Of a stretch of 64,000 nt of DNA, positions 7,437 through 15,891 are shown piece by piece (position 1 is the stretch's first letter; every line of letters begins with the position of its first letter). Where the stretch lies: assembly GCF_024138145.1 (NCBI RefSeq), contig NZ_CP099997.1, positions 1,116,001 through 1,180,000 on the forward strand. Direction: 5' to 3'. Below the pieces are notes generated by a model. The model made no database searches, was not told the origin of the DNA, and was given only the letters and a program-made list of their open reading frames with translations. This stretch comes from Natronosalvus halobius. GTDB taxonomy: Archaea; Halobacteriota; Halobacteria; Halobacteriales; Natrialbaceae. Position numbers and translations under genes: made by a program.

Positions 7437-9322
7437 CGGCTGGCCCCGACTCGAGTGACGCCCAGGCCGCCAACTCAGTTGATTCGACCGATTCGACGTC
7501 CAGAACGGACGCCGTTCGCGGCTTCGTCCGCCGAACCGCCCGAATCGCCCGCTGGGAAGTCTCCCGGAGCGCCGGCACGGTCGACCGGAAGACGATTCTG
7601 ATCGTCCTCGTGCTCGCCCTCGTCGTCGGTGCAGTGGGTTTCGCGACCGTGGACGAGGGTGTGGGTCTCGAGGACGGACTCTACACCGTAGCCGTCGACG
7701 AAGAGAGCCTGTACCACGCGGTCGCGGTCGAGAATCCGACGTTCACGACCGTCGAACCGGGCACCGACGCCGACGTGCACGTATACCGCGGCGACGTCAT
7801 CGATCCTGACAGGGCACGGACCTCGAAAGAGAGGGCCGCCTACGCCGCGTTTGCCGACGCCGTCGAGGCGCAGAACGAGGAGCGAATGTACGCGGAGAAC
7901 GATCGAAGCGCCGCGTTTCCCGTCTCCGTTATCCTGACCTACCAGCAGCGATCCGGCCCTGATTCGACGAGCGACAGGAGCGACAGGAGCGACTCGAGCG
8001 ATGGCGGATCGACCGGATCCGGTGCTGGTTCGACTGACGGCGGCGACGGAACGGGTGCCGACGGCTCGAGCGACGGTAACAGCGGTGCTCCCGCGGACTC
8101 GAGCGACGGATCTGGCTCGGGCATCAGCGTGCCGGAGTTCGGCGGCGGCTCGATCGAAGAGCCGAGCCAGCCACAGACACCGGGATCGATCACGCCGCCG
8201 TTTCCCTTCCGATCGCTCGTGCTCGCGTTCCTGTTCGTCGTCCCGATGAACGTCGTGATTCAGTCCTACGGGAGCACGATCATGGACGAGCGGATCAAGC
8301 GCCGCGGCGAACTGTTGCTGGTCTCGCCCGCCTCGCGATACGAGATCGTCGCCGGGAAGACGCTCCCGTACCTGCTGGCACTCCTTGGAATCGTCGTCGT
8401 AATCGCGCACGTGATCGAGGGGAGCTGGCTGTCGGTCGCCGCCGTCGTCCCCATCGCGCTCGCCTTCCTCGCGGCCACGTTCGTCGGGGCGATGTTCGCC
8501 CGCTCGTTCAAGGAACTCACGTTCGTCACGGTGACGGTTTCGGTGGTGCTGACGACCTACGCGTTCGTGCCGGCGATCTTCACGAACGTCACGCCGATCT
8601 CGCTCATCTCGCCGCTGACGCTCGTCGTCCTGGACCTCCAGGGTGAGAGCGTCCGCTTCGGTGAGTACCTCTTCTCGACGTCGCCGCTGACTCTCGGCGC
8701 GCTCGTCCTCTTCGGACTGGGTCTCGGGAGCTACCGAGAGGAGGACATGTTCACTCAGAAGCCGATCCCATCGAAGGCGGTCGACGCCGTCGCCGCGCAC
8801 GTCCGGGGGTACGCCAGCGTGCTCGTGATGCCGGTCGTCTTCATCCCGTTCGTTTTCGCCGGCCAGTTGCTCACCGTTGCGCTCGTCTTCGCGCTACCGC
8901 AGACGGTGTCGCTCCCGGTGGTCTTCGTCGTCGCCGCGCTCCTGGAGGAACTCGCGAAGAGCCTCCACGTCTACGCGGGCTACGCCCACTCGCGGTTCGA
9001 ATCGTCCGTCCGAACGGCGGTCGTCCTCGGCGCGCTCTCGGGATTGGGCTTCTTCCTGGGCGAAAAACTCACCCACGCCGCCCAGTTCGTCGGGCTTCCC
9101 GACCTGCTCGAGGGACAGGCCGCCTTCGGTCCGTCACTCTCTGGTGCCCCCGTTGCCGTGGTGGTCGCCGTCTTCCTCGCACCCCTGGCGTTGCACGTCG
9201 TGACGGCGATCATTGGGGCGATCGGTGCCAGCCGAGGCCGGACCGCGTACGCACTCGGCCTGACTGCTGCGACGCTCGTTCACGCGGTCTACAACCTCGG
9301 GGTGATCGCGCTTGTCGCGTGA
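7433..9322 (+). CDS. ABC-2 permease fused to a PrsW-type intramembrane protease
   Basis: A 629-residue membrane protein. Residues 1-440 are an ABC-2 permease half: one N-terminal helix, a large extracytoplasmic loop ending in a Ser/Gly/Asp-rich linker (about 180-235), then six or so helices with the 'ERIKRRGELLLVSPAS' coupling helix. Residues 450-629 are a separate polytopic domain with protease motifs: E505-E506-x2-K509 ('LLEELAK'), F540-x3-E544 ('FFLGEK'), H588 and H617-x3-N621. These fit the PrsW/CPBP glutamic-type intramembrane proteases. Starts GTG 4 bases inside the ATPase gene and overlaps the next permease by 11 bases. What is cleaved or exported is unknown. Confidence 0.82.
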   Translation: MTAGPDSSDAQAANSVDSTDSTSRTDAVRGFVRRTARIARWEVSRSAGTVDRKTILIVLVLALVVGAVGFATVDEGVGLEDGLYTVAVDEESLYHAVAVENPTFTTVEPGTDADVHVYRGDVIDPDRARTSKERAAYAAFADAVEAQNEERMYAENDRSAAFPVSVILTYQQRSGPDSTSDRSDRSDSSDGGSTGSGAGSTDGGDGTGADGSSDGNSGAPADSSDGSGSGISVPEFGGGSIEEPSQPQTPGSITPPFPFRSLVLAFLFVVPMNVVIQSYGSTIMDERIKRRGELLLVSPASRYEIVAGKTLPYLLALLGIVVVIAHVIEGSWLSVAAVVPIALAFLAATFVGAMFARSFKELTFVTVTVSVVLTTYAFVPAIFTNVTPISLISPLTLVVLDLQGESVRFGEYLFSTSPLTLGALVLFGLGLGSYREEDMFTQKPIPSKAVDAVAAHVRGYASVLVMPVVFIPFVFAGQLLTVALVFALPQTVSLPVVFVVAALLEELAKSLHVYAGYAHSRFESSVRTAVVLGALSGLGFFLGEKLTHAAQFVGLPDLLEGQAAFGPSLSGAPVAVVVAVFLAPLALHVVTAIIGAIGASRGRTAYALGLTAATLVHAVYNLGVIALVA

Positions 9323-10397
9323 GCTTCGGGCGGGTGAGGATGACTCGACCCTGCACGCCCGACTCGCCATCGTCCGCCGCGAGTGGCGCTCCCTGCGCTC
9401 TGAGAAGACCATCGTGCTCGCGCTGGCCATCCAGCTGGTCATCGCCGGCTTCTCGGGCTTCCTGGTCGTCGGCCTCGTCTCGCTGTACGACCCCGGCGCG
9501 GTCGAGGGCCAGGAGATGACTGTCGCGCTCACCGGCGACGACAGGGACGCGCTACTCGAGGCCGTCCACCATCGAGAGGCCATCGAACCGCGACTCTACG
9601 ACGACCGCGGGGCCGCTTACGCCGACTTCGACCGACGAGCCGTCGCCGCCGTCGTCGAAACCAACCGCCTGGACGACGGCCGGCTCGCGATCGTGGTCAC
9701 GGCACCCGACGAGGGGATCGGGACGACGCTGTTGATCTCGGAACTCCAGGAGACGTTCCGCACGGTGGAGTTCGAGGAACGGCAGGCGAACGCCGACCGC
9801 CTCGAGTCGCCACCCCTGTCCGTGCCCTCGACGAGCGCGACGCCGTACTTCGGGTTCACCTACACCATCCTGGTGCCGCTCCTGTTGTTCCTGCCGGTGT
9901 TCATCAGCGGCTCGATCGCCGTCGACTCGCTGATCGAGGAGCGCCAGCGTGGCACGTTAGAGTTGCTCCGGGTGGCGCCGCTGTCGTTCCCCGACGTGAT
10001 CGACGCGAAACTCGTCGCGACGGCCAGCCTGGCCCCGCTGCAGGGACTCGCCTGGCTCCTCTTGCTCGCGTTCAACGGGACGGCGATCGCCAACCCAGCG
10101 GCCTTGATCGTCTTCGTCGCCGCGTTGGCGTTACTCATCGTCGCCCTCGGTATGGGTGTGGCGCTGTACGCCCCGGACCGACGACAGGCACAGTTGCTCT
10201 ACTCGGCGGGCATCGTCGGCCTCCTGGTCGTCACGAGTTTGCTGCCGGAACATCCCGCGAACACGGTCGCGAAACTGGCCATCGGGAGCGAGACGACGAC
10301 GACCTGGCTCCTGTTCGCCGGCTACGTTGTGGCCGGTCTCGGGGCGTACCTGCTGCTCCAGTGGGGGCTCGAGCGGGTCGACCAGGCGGCCCTCTAA
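9312..10397 (+). CDS. ABC-2 type permease
   Basis: A 361-residue permease. One N-terminal helix (about residues 29-52) is followed by an extracytoplasmic domain of about 130 residues with acidic sequence, then six helices beginning at 'YTILVPLLLFLPVFISGS'. The loop 'LIEERQRGTLELLRVAPLS' is the typical coupling segment that contacts the ATPase. The start is a TTG at 9312, inside the end of the previous gene; no ATG or GTG fits. It is the second half of the export channel together with the fused permease-protease. Both permeases share the layout of NatB-like Na+/drug exporters, but the substrate is unknown. Confidence 0.88.
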   Translation: MSRELRAGEDDSTLHARLAIVRREWRSLRSEKTIVLALAIQLVIAGFSGFLVVGLVSLYDPGAVEGQEMTVALTGDDRDALLEAVHHREAIEPRLYDDRGAAYADFDRRAVAAVVETNRLDDGRLAIVVTAPDEGIGTTLLISELQETFRTVEFEERQANADRLESPPLSVPSTSATPYFGFTYTILVPLLLFLPVFISGSIAVDSLIEERQRGTLELLRVAPLSFPDVIDAKLVATASLAPLQGLAWLLLLAFNGTAIANPAALIVFVAALALLIVALGMGVALYAPDRRQAQLLYSAGIVGLLVVTSLLPEHPANTVAKLAIGSETTTTWLLFAGYVVAGLGAYLLLQWGLERVDQAAL

Positions 10398-10472
10398 GGG
10401 AAGCAGGCCGTGGTTAGCACGCCCAGCGTCTCTCCACCGCCGCGACCCGAGTAGTTATACGCCACCCCGCGA

Positions 10473-12971
10473 ATGTCACCGGCCGTGAACGAAGGAATGA
10501 CGCGACGGGGCGCGCTCGCCGTGGCCGTCCTCGCGGGCGTCGCCGGCCTCTCACTCTCGTCCGCGGGCGACCTCCTCGAGCAGTTCGCGCCGCTTTCGGG
10601 GTCCGCCTGGAACGCCGCCGACCGGGAACGCCCGGAACGCGTCGAGAGTCCCTACGGCGACGCGACCGTTCGAATCGACGACGAGGGCGTTCCCCACGTC
10701 GAGGCGAACGACGAGCGGGCGGCGTACTTCGCCGTCGGCCACCTCCACGGGTTCGACCGCGGCTTCCAGCTCGACCTCCAGCGTCGACAGATGCGAGGCG
10801 AACTGTCGGCCGTCGTCGGCGAGGCCACTCTCGAGAGCGACGAGTTCCACGTCCGGATGGACTTCGCTGGAGCCGCCGAGGCAACCTGGAACGCCCTCGA
10901 GGAGACCCACGCCGGGTCGCTCATCGAGGCCTACGCCGACGGCGTGAACGCGGCGCTCGAGGGCACGACGCTCCCGCTCGAGTTCGAACTGCTCGAGTTC
11001 GAGCCGGACCCGTGGGTGCCCGCCGACACGCTCTTGATGGAGAAACAGATCGCCTGGACGCTCACGGGGAACTTCAGCGCGCTTCGACGCCGGGTGCTCG
11101 AAAATCGGCTCGACCCGGCGATTCTCGAGGCGCTGTTCCCCGAGCGGATGGACCACGACACGCCAGTACTGCGAACTGGTCCGGAACACGTCGACGACCT
11201 GGGAGAGCTTCGAGGCGTCCGTACAGGCGAGGACGGTCCAGACGCCGGCGACGACGAACCCGGGACCGACCGCACCGCGGACGCCCGCGACTCGAGTACC
11301 CCCTCCCTGGCGACGTGGCTCTCGCGATTCGAGTCGCCGCCCGGCGTCGGCTCGAACAGCTGGCTGGTCTCGGGCGAGCACACCGAGAGCGGGACGCCCG
11401 TCGTCGCGAACGATCCGCACCTCCAGTTGATGACACCGCCGCTGTGGTACGAACAGCACGTCGAGACTCCGGAAGCCTCGGTTCGCGGGGTGACGTTCCC
11501 GGGCGTCCCCTTCGTCATCATCGGTGCCAATGAGGCCGCCGGTTGGGGCTTCACGAACGTCGGCGCGGACGTCCTGGACTGTTACACCTACGAGATAGAC
11601 GACGAGAACGAGCGCTACCGGTATCGGGGCGAGTGGCGAGAGTTTGAGACCGAGGAGCGCGAAATCGCCGTCTCCGGCGGCGAGAATCGGTCGATCACCG
11701 TCAGAAAGACCGTCCATGGCCCCCTGCTCGAACGCGAGGGCGAGACGGTCGGCGTCGCCTGGACCGGACTCAGCGCGACACGGACGACCGAGGCCGTCTA
11801 CGACCTGACGGTCAGCGAGGGCGTCGACGACGCGCTCGAGGCCGCCAGCCGGTTCGATGTGCCGACACAGAACCTCGTGTACGCGGACGCGGACGGACGG
11901 ACGCTGTACGTCGCCGTCGGCCAGTTGCCGATCCGTCGGGAGGGCGACGGCTCGAGCGGCGAACCGATCGCTGGAAATCGCGTTTTCGACGGTTCCGCGG
12001 GCAAAGGCGAGTGGGAAGGCTACGAGCCCTACGACGTCTCCGATTGGGAAGCCGACGGGTTCGTCCCCTTCGAGGAACAGCCCGCGGCGATCGATCCCGA
12101 CCTGCTGGCGACGGCGAATCAGCGGACCGCGGACGACCCCGAGCATTACCTCGGTACCGCCTTCGCGATGCCTTATCGTGGTAGACGAATCTACGACGTG
12201 CTCGATGCCGCGGCCGACGAGGGCCTGGCAACCGACGTCGCCTACCATCGCGACCTCCAGACCGACCGTCGCGACGAGCGCGCCGTCGACACGGTTCCCG
12301 ACTTGCTCGACATCGGAACCGCGGCACTCGAGGACGGGACGGTCGACGATCTCAACCAATTCGAGGACGCCCTCGAAACGCTCGAGGACTGGGGTCCGGA
12401 GTACGAGATGGTGCGCGACTCCCGCGGGGCCCTGCTGTTCGCCCGCTGGTTCGAGCACCTCCGGGAGGGTGTCCTCGAGCCGATCTTCGACCCCGCCGAC
12501 CTCGGTTCCGAGTACTACCCGAACGACTGGATCGTCGCGACGCTGCCCGCCGAGAGCCCAGTCTTCGAGGGCCGCTCGCGGGAGGTGATTCTCGTCGAGG
12601 CGCTCGAGACGACCCTCGAGGAACTCGAGGCCGAAGGGTGGGATACCTACGGCGACTGGAATACCACCGGGCCCATCGGGCACCCCTTTGGCAGCGAGGC
12701 GCCGTTTCTCAGTTACGACGAGCGACCGACCGACGGGTCCCGGGCGACGGTCGACAACTACCGCGTCGAGAGTGCCGTCGGCGCCAGCTGGCGGATGGTG
12801 GTCGAACCCGGTGACGAAGCCTGGGCAATCCTCCCCGGTGGGAACTCGGGCGACTACTTCTCGGCCCACTACGACGACCAGTTCGGGCGGTGGGCCGACG
12901 GCGAGTACAAGCCGATGGACCTCGAGGCCGCCGGCGAGACGGCGACGCGGTTCGAGGGGGTGGAGCGATGA
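10473..12971 (+). CDS. Penicillin-acylase-family Ntn hydrolase
   Basis: An 832-residue amidohydrolase of the penicillin amidase/acyl-homoserine-lactone acylase superfamily. It is made as a precursor that cleaves itself: the alpha-chain region ends before Gly293 and the new N-terminal nucleophile is Ser294 in 'PGVGSNSWLVSG'. The oxyanion/binding segment 'NDPHLQL' and the 'GWGFTNVGADV' motif follow as expected. The N-terminus has a hydrophobic stretch after 'TRRGALAVAVLAG', a possible Tat or anchor signal, so it probably works outside the cell or at the membrane. The substrate is unknown. The stop overlaps the next small membrane gene by 4 bases. Confidence 0.88.
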   Translation: MSPAVNEGMTRRGALAVAVLAGVAGLSLSSAGDLLEQFAPLSGSAWNAADRERPERVESPYGDATVRIDDEGVPHVEANDERAAYFAVGHLHGFDRGFQLDLQRRQMRGELSAVVGEATLESDEFHVRMDFAGAAEATWNALEETHAGSLIEAYADGVNAALEGTTLPLEFELLEFEPDPWVPADTLLMEKQIAWTLTGNFSALRRRVLENRLDPAILEALFPERMDHDTPVLRTGPEHVDDLGELRGVRTGEDGPDAGDDEPGTDRTADARDSSTPSLATWLSRFESPPGVGSNSWLVSGEHTESGTPVVANDPHLQLMTPPLWYEQHVETPEASVRGVTFPGVPFVIIGANEAAGWGFTNVGADVLDCYTYEIDDENERYRYRGEWREFETEEREIAVSGGENRSITVRKTVHGPLLEREGETVGVAWTGLSATRTTEAVYDLTVSEGVDDALEAASRFDVPTQNLVYADADGRTLYVAVGQLPIRREGDGSSGEPIAGNRVFDGSAGKGEWEGYEPYDVSDWEADGFVPFEEQPAAIDPDLLATANQRTADDPEHYLGTAFAMPYRGRRIYDVLDAAADEGLATDVAYHRDLQTDRRDERAVDTVPDLLDIGTAALEDGTVDDLNQFEDALETLEDWGPEYEMVRDSRGALLFARWFEHLREGVLEPIFDPADLGSEYYPNDWIVATLPAESPVFEGRSREVILVEALETTLEELEAEGWDTYGDWNTTGPIGHPFGSEAPFLSYDERPTDGSRATVDNYRVESAVGASWRMVVEPGDEAWAILPGGNSGDYFSAHYDDQFGRWADGEYKPMDLEAAGETATRFEGVER

Positions 12972-13333
12972 CGGCTTCGGAGAGTAGAGACGAGACGGCG
13001 ACGACGGTCCGACCGACGTTGGCTCGAGTTCGAACCGAACGCTCGATTCACCTCCTCGCCCTGCTCCTCGCCGTCGGCCTCGGTCTCGTCCTCTCGTGGT
13101 TCCACTGGATCGGCCTCGTCGCCGGGGGCGTTCTCGTCGGCCTCGTCGCACGGAGCCTCCTGCGAGCGCTCGGCTACGGCCTCGGATTCGGCCTCGTCGT
13201 GCTCGTCGTCTTCGCGTTCGTGCTCGGTAGTGGTCGAGGCCCGGCACTCGAGATGGCGCCCGCCATCTACCTCACCGTCGGTGCGGCACTCGGACTCCCC
13301 ATACTTGGGTCGCTGGCTCGCGGCATCGTCTGA
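12968..13333 (+). CDS. Small membrane protein coupled to the acylase gene
   Basis: A 121-residue protein whose ATG at 12968 overlaps the acylase stop (ATGA). A charged N-terminus of about 27 residues leads into hydrophobic segments around residues 28-45, 47-62 and 70-90, plus a last segment near the C-terminus. There are no catalytic motifs and I do not recognise the family. The tight coupling suggests that it is made in step with the acylase, perhaps as a membrane partner (inference). Confidence 0.68.
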   Translation: MTASESRDETATTVRPTLARVRTERSIHLLALLLAVGLGLVLSWFHWIGLVAGGVLVGLVARSLLRALGYGLGFGLVVLVVFAFVLGSGRGPALEMAPAIYLTVGAALGLPILGSLARGIV

Positions 13334-13372
13334 AACGAGTGGCTATTTGGCCCCGATAGTCGATCATCCCGC

Positions 13373-14347
13373 ATGGAGTACACGACCCTCGGCTCGACCG
13401 GCATGGACGTCAGCCGCCTCTGTCTCGGGTGTATGAGCTTCGGCTCGAGCGATTGGCGACCGTGGGTGCTCGACGAGGAGGAGAGCCGCGAGATCATCGA
13501 GCGAGCGATCGACCTCGGGATCACCTTCTTCGACACGGCGAACATGTACTCACGGGGCGAGTCCGAACGGATTCTGGGGAACGCCCTCGAGGGGCACCGC
13601 GACCGGTCGGTCGTCGCCACGAAGTGCTACTTCCAGATGGACGAGGACGACCCGAACTCGGGCGGACTCTCGCGGAAGGCCATCGAGCAGGAACTGACGG
13701 CCAGCCTCGACAGGCTGGGGATGGACACGATCGACCTCTACCAGATCCACCGCTGGGACGAGGACACGCCGATCGAGGAGACCCTCCGGACGCTCGACGA
13801 CGCGGTCCGGCGAAATCAGGTTCGGTACCTGGGCGCTTCCTCGATGTGGGCCCACCAGTTCGCGGACGCGTTGCACGCGAGCGACCGACTGGGCCTCGAC
13901 CGGTTCGTCACGATGCAGAACCACTACAACCTCGTTTACCGCGAGGAAGAACGAGAGATGCTACCGCTGTGTCAGAAGAAGGTGATTGGCGTCCTCCCCT
14001 GGTCGCCACTGGCTCGCGGCTACCTGACCCGCCCGGACGAACGGGTTGATACGACGACCCGCGGCGATGCCGAGGAACAGCTGTACGCCCACCCGTACCG
14101 CGAGGGTGGCGGCCGTGAGATCAACGAACGTGTCGAGGAACTGGCCGAGGACAAAGGGCTCACGATGGCCCAGGTGTCGCTGGCGTGGCTCCTCCACCAG
14201 GAGTGGGTCGACGCGCCGATCGTCGGCACGACGAGCGTCGAGCACCTGGAGCAGGCCGTCGAGGCGCTCGACGTCTCGCTCTCGCGTTCGGACATCGAGT
14301 ACCTCGAGGAGCCGTACGAGCCGGTTTGCGTGTCCGGTCACGACTGA
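13373..14347 (+). CDS. Aldo/keto reductase
   Basis: A 324-residue NADPH-dependent oxidoreductase of the aldo/keto reductase (TIM-barrel) superfamily. The catalytic tetrad is visible as Asp54 and Tyr59 ('FFDTANMYSRG'), Lys84 ('VATKCYF') and His126 ('LYQIHRWDE'). The C-terminal cofactor segment 'DAPIVGTTSVEHLEQAV' binds the NADP phosphate side in this family. The layout resembles YajO/Tas-like members. The substrate is unknown. It is convergent with tenA, and the region just after the stop carries a 20-bp direct repeat. Confidence 0.92.
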   Translation: MEYTTLGSTGMDVSRLCLGCMSFGSSDWRPWVLDEEESREIIERAIDLGITFFDTANMYSRGESERILGNALEGHRDRSVVATKCYFQMDEDDPNSGGLSRKAIEQELTASLDRLGMDTIDLYQIHRWDEDTPIEETLRTLDDAVRRNQVRYLGASSMWAHQFADALHASDRLGLDRFVTMQNHYNLVYREEEREMLPLCQKKVIGVLPWSPLARGYLTRPDERVDTTTRGDAEEQLYAHPYREGGGREINERVEELAEDKGLTMAQVSLAWLLHQEWVDAPIVGTTSVEHLEQAVEALDVSLSRSDIEYLEEPYEPVCVSGHD

Positions 14348-14375
14348 TAGGTTCCAGTTACGACTGATAGGTTAC
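14341..14375. repeat. 20-bp direct repeat over the aldo/keto reductase stop codon
   Basis: CGACTGATAGGTTCCAGTTA at 14341-14360 is followed by a second, partial copy (CGACTGATAGGTT) from 14361. The first copy contains the last codon and the TGA stop of the reductase, so the stop region itself has been tandemly duplicated. Confidence 0.8.
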
Positions 14376-15070
14376 TGCGAGTCCACGCGGTTTCGTCCTT
14401 CGGTCGCTTCCGACAGCCCCCAGTCTTCCCGGTGGTAGGCCATCTCCCAGAACCGGTACTCGAGTTTCGCACTCGTCAGGAACGCGCGTTCCATCGCCTC
14501 GCGTTCGCCCGGATACCGTTCGCCACAGCGGTCGACGAACGCGCGCATCCAGGCGACCGAGTCGTGAAACTCGTCGCTCGTGTACTTCTCGATGAACGGC
14601 GTGTAGCGGTGCTCTTCCATTGCGAGGCCGTCCATGTGGGCCGCGATGTCGAGGTAGCCCTGCCCGCAGGGGTAAATCGCAGCGGCAATTTCGGCGATCG
14701 ACCCCTCGTAGGCCGTCCGGAGGAGGAAGTTCGTGTACGCGACGCACGTCGGCGCCTTCTCGGTTGCCTCGAGGTCCGCTCGCGAGAGGCCGTACTCCGC
14801 GGCGAACGAGCGGTGTAACTCCAGTTCGTCGTCCAGGATCGAGTGCGCGACCGAGAGCAAGTGCGCCCGCGTGTCAGGGTCTCGCGCCTTCGATCCTGCA
14901 ATCGAGAAGGTTCGCGCGTAATCGAGCAAGTACCGGTAGTCCTGACGTACCCACGCGCGGAACGCCTCATCTGCGAGCGTTCCCGCCGCGAGCTCTCGCA
15001 CGAAGGGGTGGGTCTGTTGAGCTTCCCAGATCGGGGTGCCGGTTTCGAGTAGCTGGTCGCTAAACGCCAT
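14372..15070 (-). CDS. tenA: TenA family protein (thiaminase II / aminopyrimidine aminohydrolase)
   Basis: A 232-residue all-helical enzyme that hydrolyses aminopyrimidine products of thiamin decay and so salvages the pyrimidine half of thiamin. The active-site residues of Bacillus subtilis TenA can be placed at almost the same numbers: Asp44, Tyr47, Tyr112, the Cys135 nucleophile and Tyr139 ('YPCGQGY'), Tyr163 and the late Glu204 ('LEYRFWEMAY'). The Cys marks it as the TenA-C type. No other thiamin gene is nearby. A TATA-like box lies 26-36 bases before the start. The last 15 residues are a polar extension. Confidence 0.93.
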   Translation of the reverse strand: MAFSDQLLETGTPIWEAQQTHPFVRELAAGTLADEAFRAWVRQDYRYLLDYARTFSIAGSKARDPDTRAHLLSVAHSILDDELELHRSFAAEYGLSRADLEATEKAPTCVAYTNFLLRTAYEGSIAEIAAAIYPCGQGYLDIAAHMDGLAMEEHRYTPFIEKYTSDEFHDSVAWMRAFVDRCGERYPGEREAMERAFLTSAKLEYRFWEMAYHREDWGLSEATEGRNRVDSQ

Positions 15071-15095
15071 CGTAGGGGAGTCCGTGCTGCATCGG

Positions 15096-15106
15096 GATAT
15101 AATTTA
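15096..15106 (-). promoter_or_regulatory. TATA-like box of tenA
   Basis: TAAATTATATC on the minus strand, 26-36 bases before the tenA ATG at 15070. This is the spacing expected for an archaeal leaderless or near-leaderless transcript. Confidence 0.6.
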
Positions 15107-15170
15107 GTGGTATTATTCAGTGGTGTAGTAATATCGCTCGAGTCGGTGGGAGCTCGGTCGGCCACAATAC

Positions 15171-15175
15171 TTATG
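15171..15175 (+). promoter_or_regulatory. TATA-like element before the HEAT-like gene
   Basis: ATACTTATG centred at 15171 lies about 30 bases before the ATG at 15205 and fits a leaderless start. It supports that ATG. Confidence 0.45.
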
Positions 15176-15204
15176 CTCTCGTTGTCGCAGGTGTCCAATC
15201 GTAC

Positions 15205-15765
15205 ATGTCGGGGGACGGGGACGGGGACGGAAGTCCCACGGGAGGAGACGCATCGTTCGATCTCGGAGCCGTCGTCGCGAGGCTCAGCGATCCAGATCCA
15301 GCGGTACGCGAACGGGGCGTGGCAACCGTGTGCCGAACTGTCGACACGAATCCGTCGACTTGCTTGCCGACGGTGCCGGTTCTCCGGTCGATGCTCGGAG
15401 CGTCGACCCCCGACGTCCACCGTGACGTCGCCTACTGCCTCGAGCAGTTGGCCGCCGAGTCGCCGGACGACGTGGCCCCGTCGGTACCGGGGGTCGTCGA
15501 GTTTCTCTCGGAATCGTCCAATTCGCTGGACGATGAGACGACGAATCGCCTCCTCGGTTGTCTGGAACGGGTCGCTGAGGAGCGACCGAGCGCGATCGCC
15601 GACCACGTCGAGACGGTCTCGGATATATTGCCGGACCCTGGTCAGGAGAGACTGGGGGTCACCCTCGAGTCGGACGACAGCGACGAACGCAAGGACGAGG
15701 TGACGAGCGACGAACCCGCCTCGAGCGCCGCCCCCGAGCACGTGGTGAACTATCACGTCGAGTAG
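15205..15765 (+). CDS. HEAT-repeat-like helical protein
   Basis: A 186-residue acidic protein. After a Gly/Asp-rich start ('SGDGDGDGSPTGG') come three or four amphipathic helix pairs typical of HEAT/ARM repeats: 'VVARLSDPDPAVRERGVATV', 'LRSMLGASTPDVHRDVAYCL' and 'LLGCLERVAEERPSAIADHV'. A disordered acidic tail ends it. Such proteins act as protein-binding scaffolds; a partner cannot be named. It is read away from tenA with its own TATA-like element and stands alone. Confidence 0.6.
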   Translation: MSGDGDGDGSPTGGDASFDLGAVVARLSDPDPAVRERGVATVCRTVDTNPSTCLPTVPVLRSMLGASTPDVHRDVAYCLEQLAAESPDDVAPSVPGVVEFLSESSNSLDDETTNRLLGCLERVAEERPSAIADHVETVSDILPDPGQERLGVTLESDDSDERKDEVTSDEPASSAAPEHVVNYHVE

Positions 15766-15808
15766 CCCGGAGTTAGGGGCTGTGTGCCTCTCGAGAACGG
15801 GGTGTGCG

Positions 15809-15860
15809 AGCGGTGCCGTCACGGGAGGCCGTACAAGCGGTGCTGTCACGGGGAGCCGTT
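15809..15860. repeat. Degenerate tandem duplication of about 27 bp
   Basis: AGCGGTGCCGTCACGGGAGG... at 15809 is repeated as AAGCGGTGCTGTCACGGGGAG... from 15835, with several mismatches. It lies between the convergent HEAT-like and glycerophosphodiesterase genes. Confidence 0.55.
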
Positions 15861-15891
15861 CGACGCCGCCATCACAGACCCGGATCGACGG

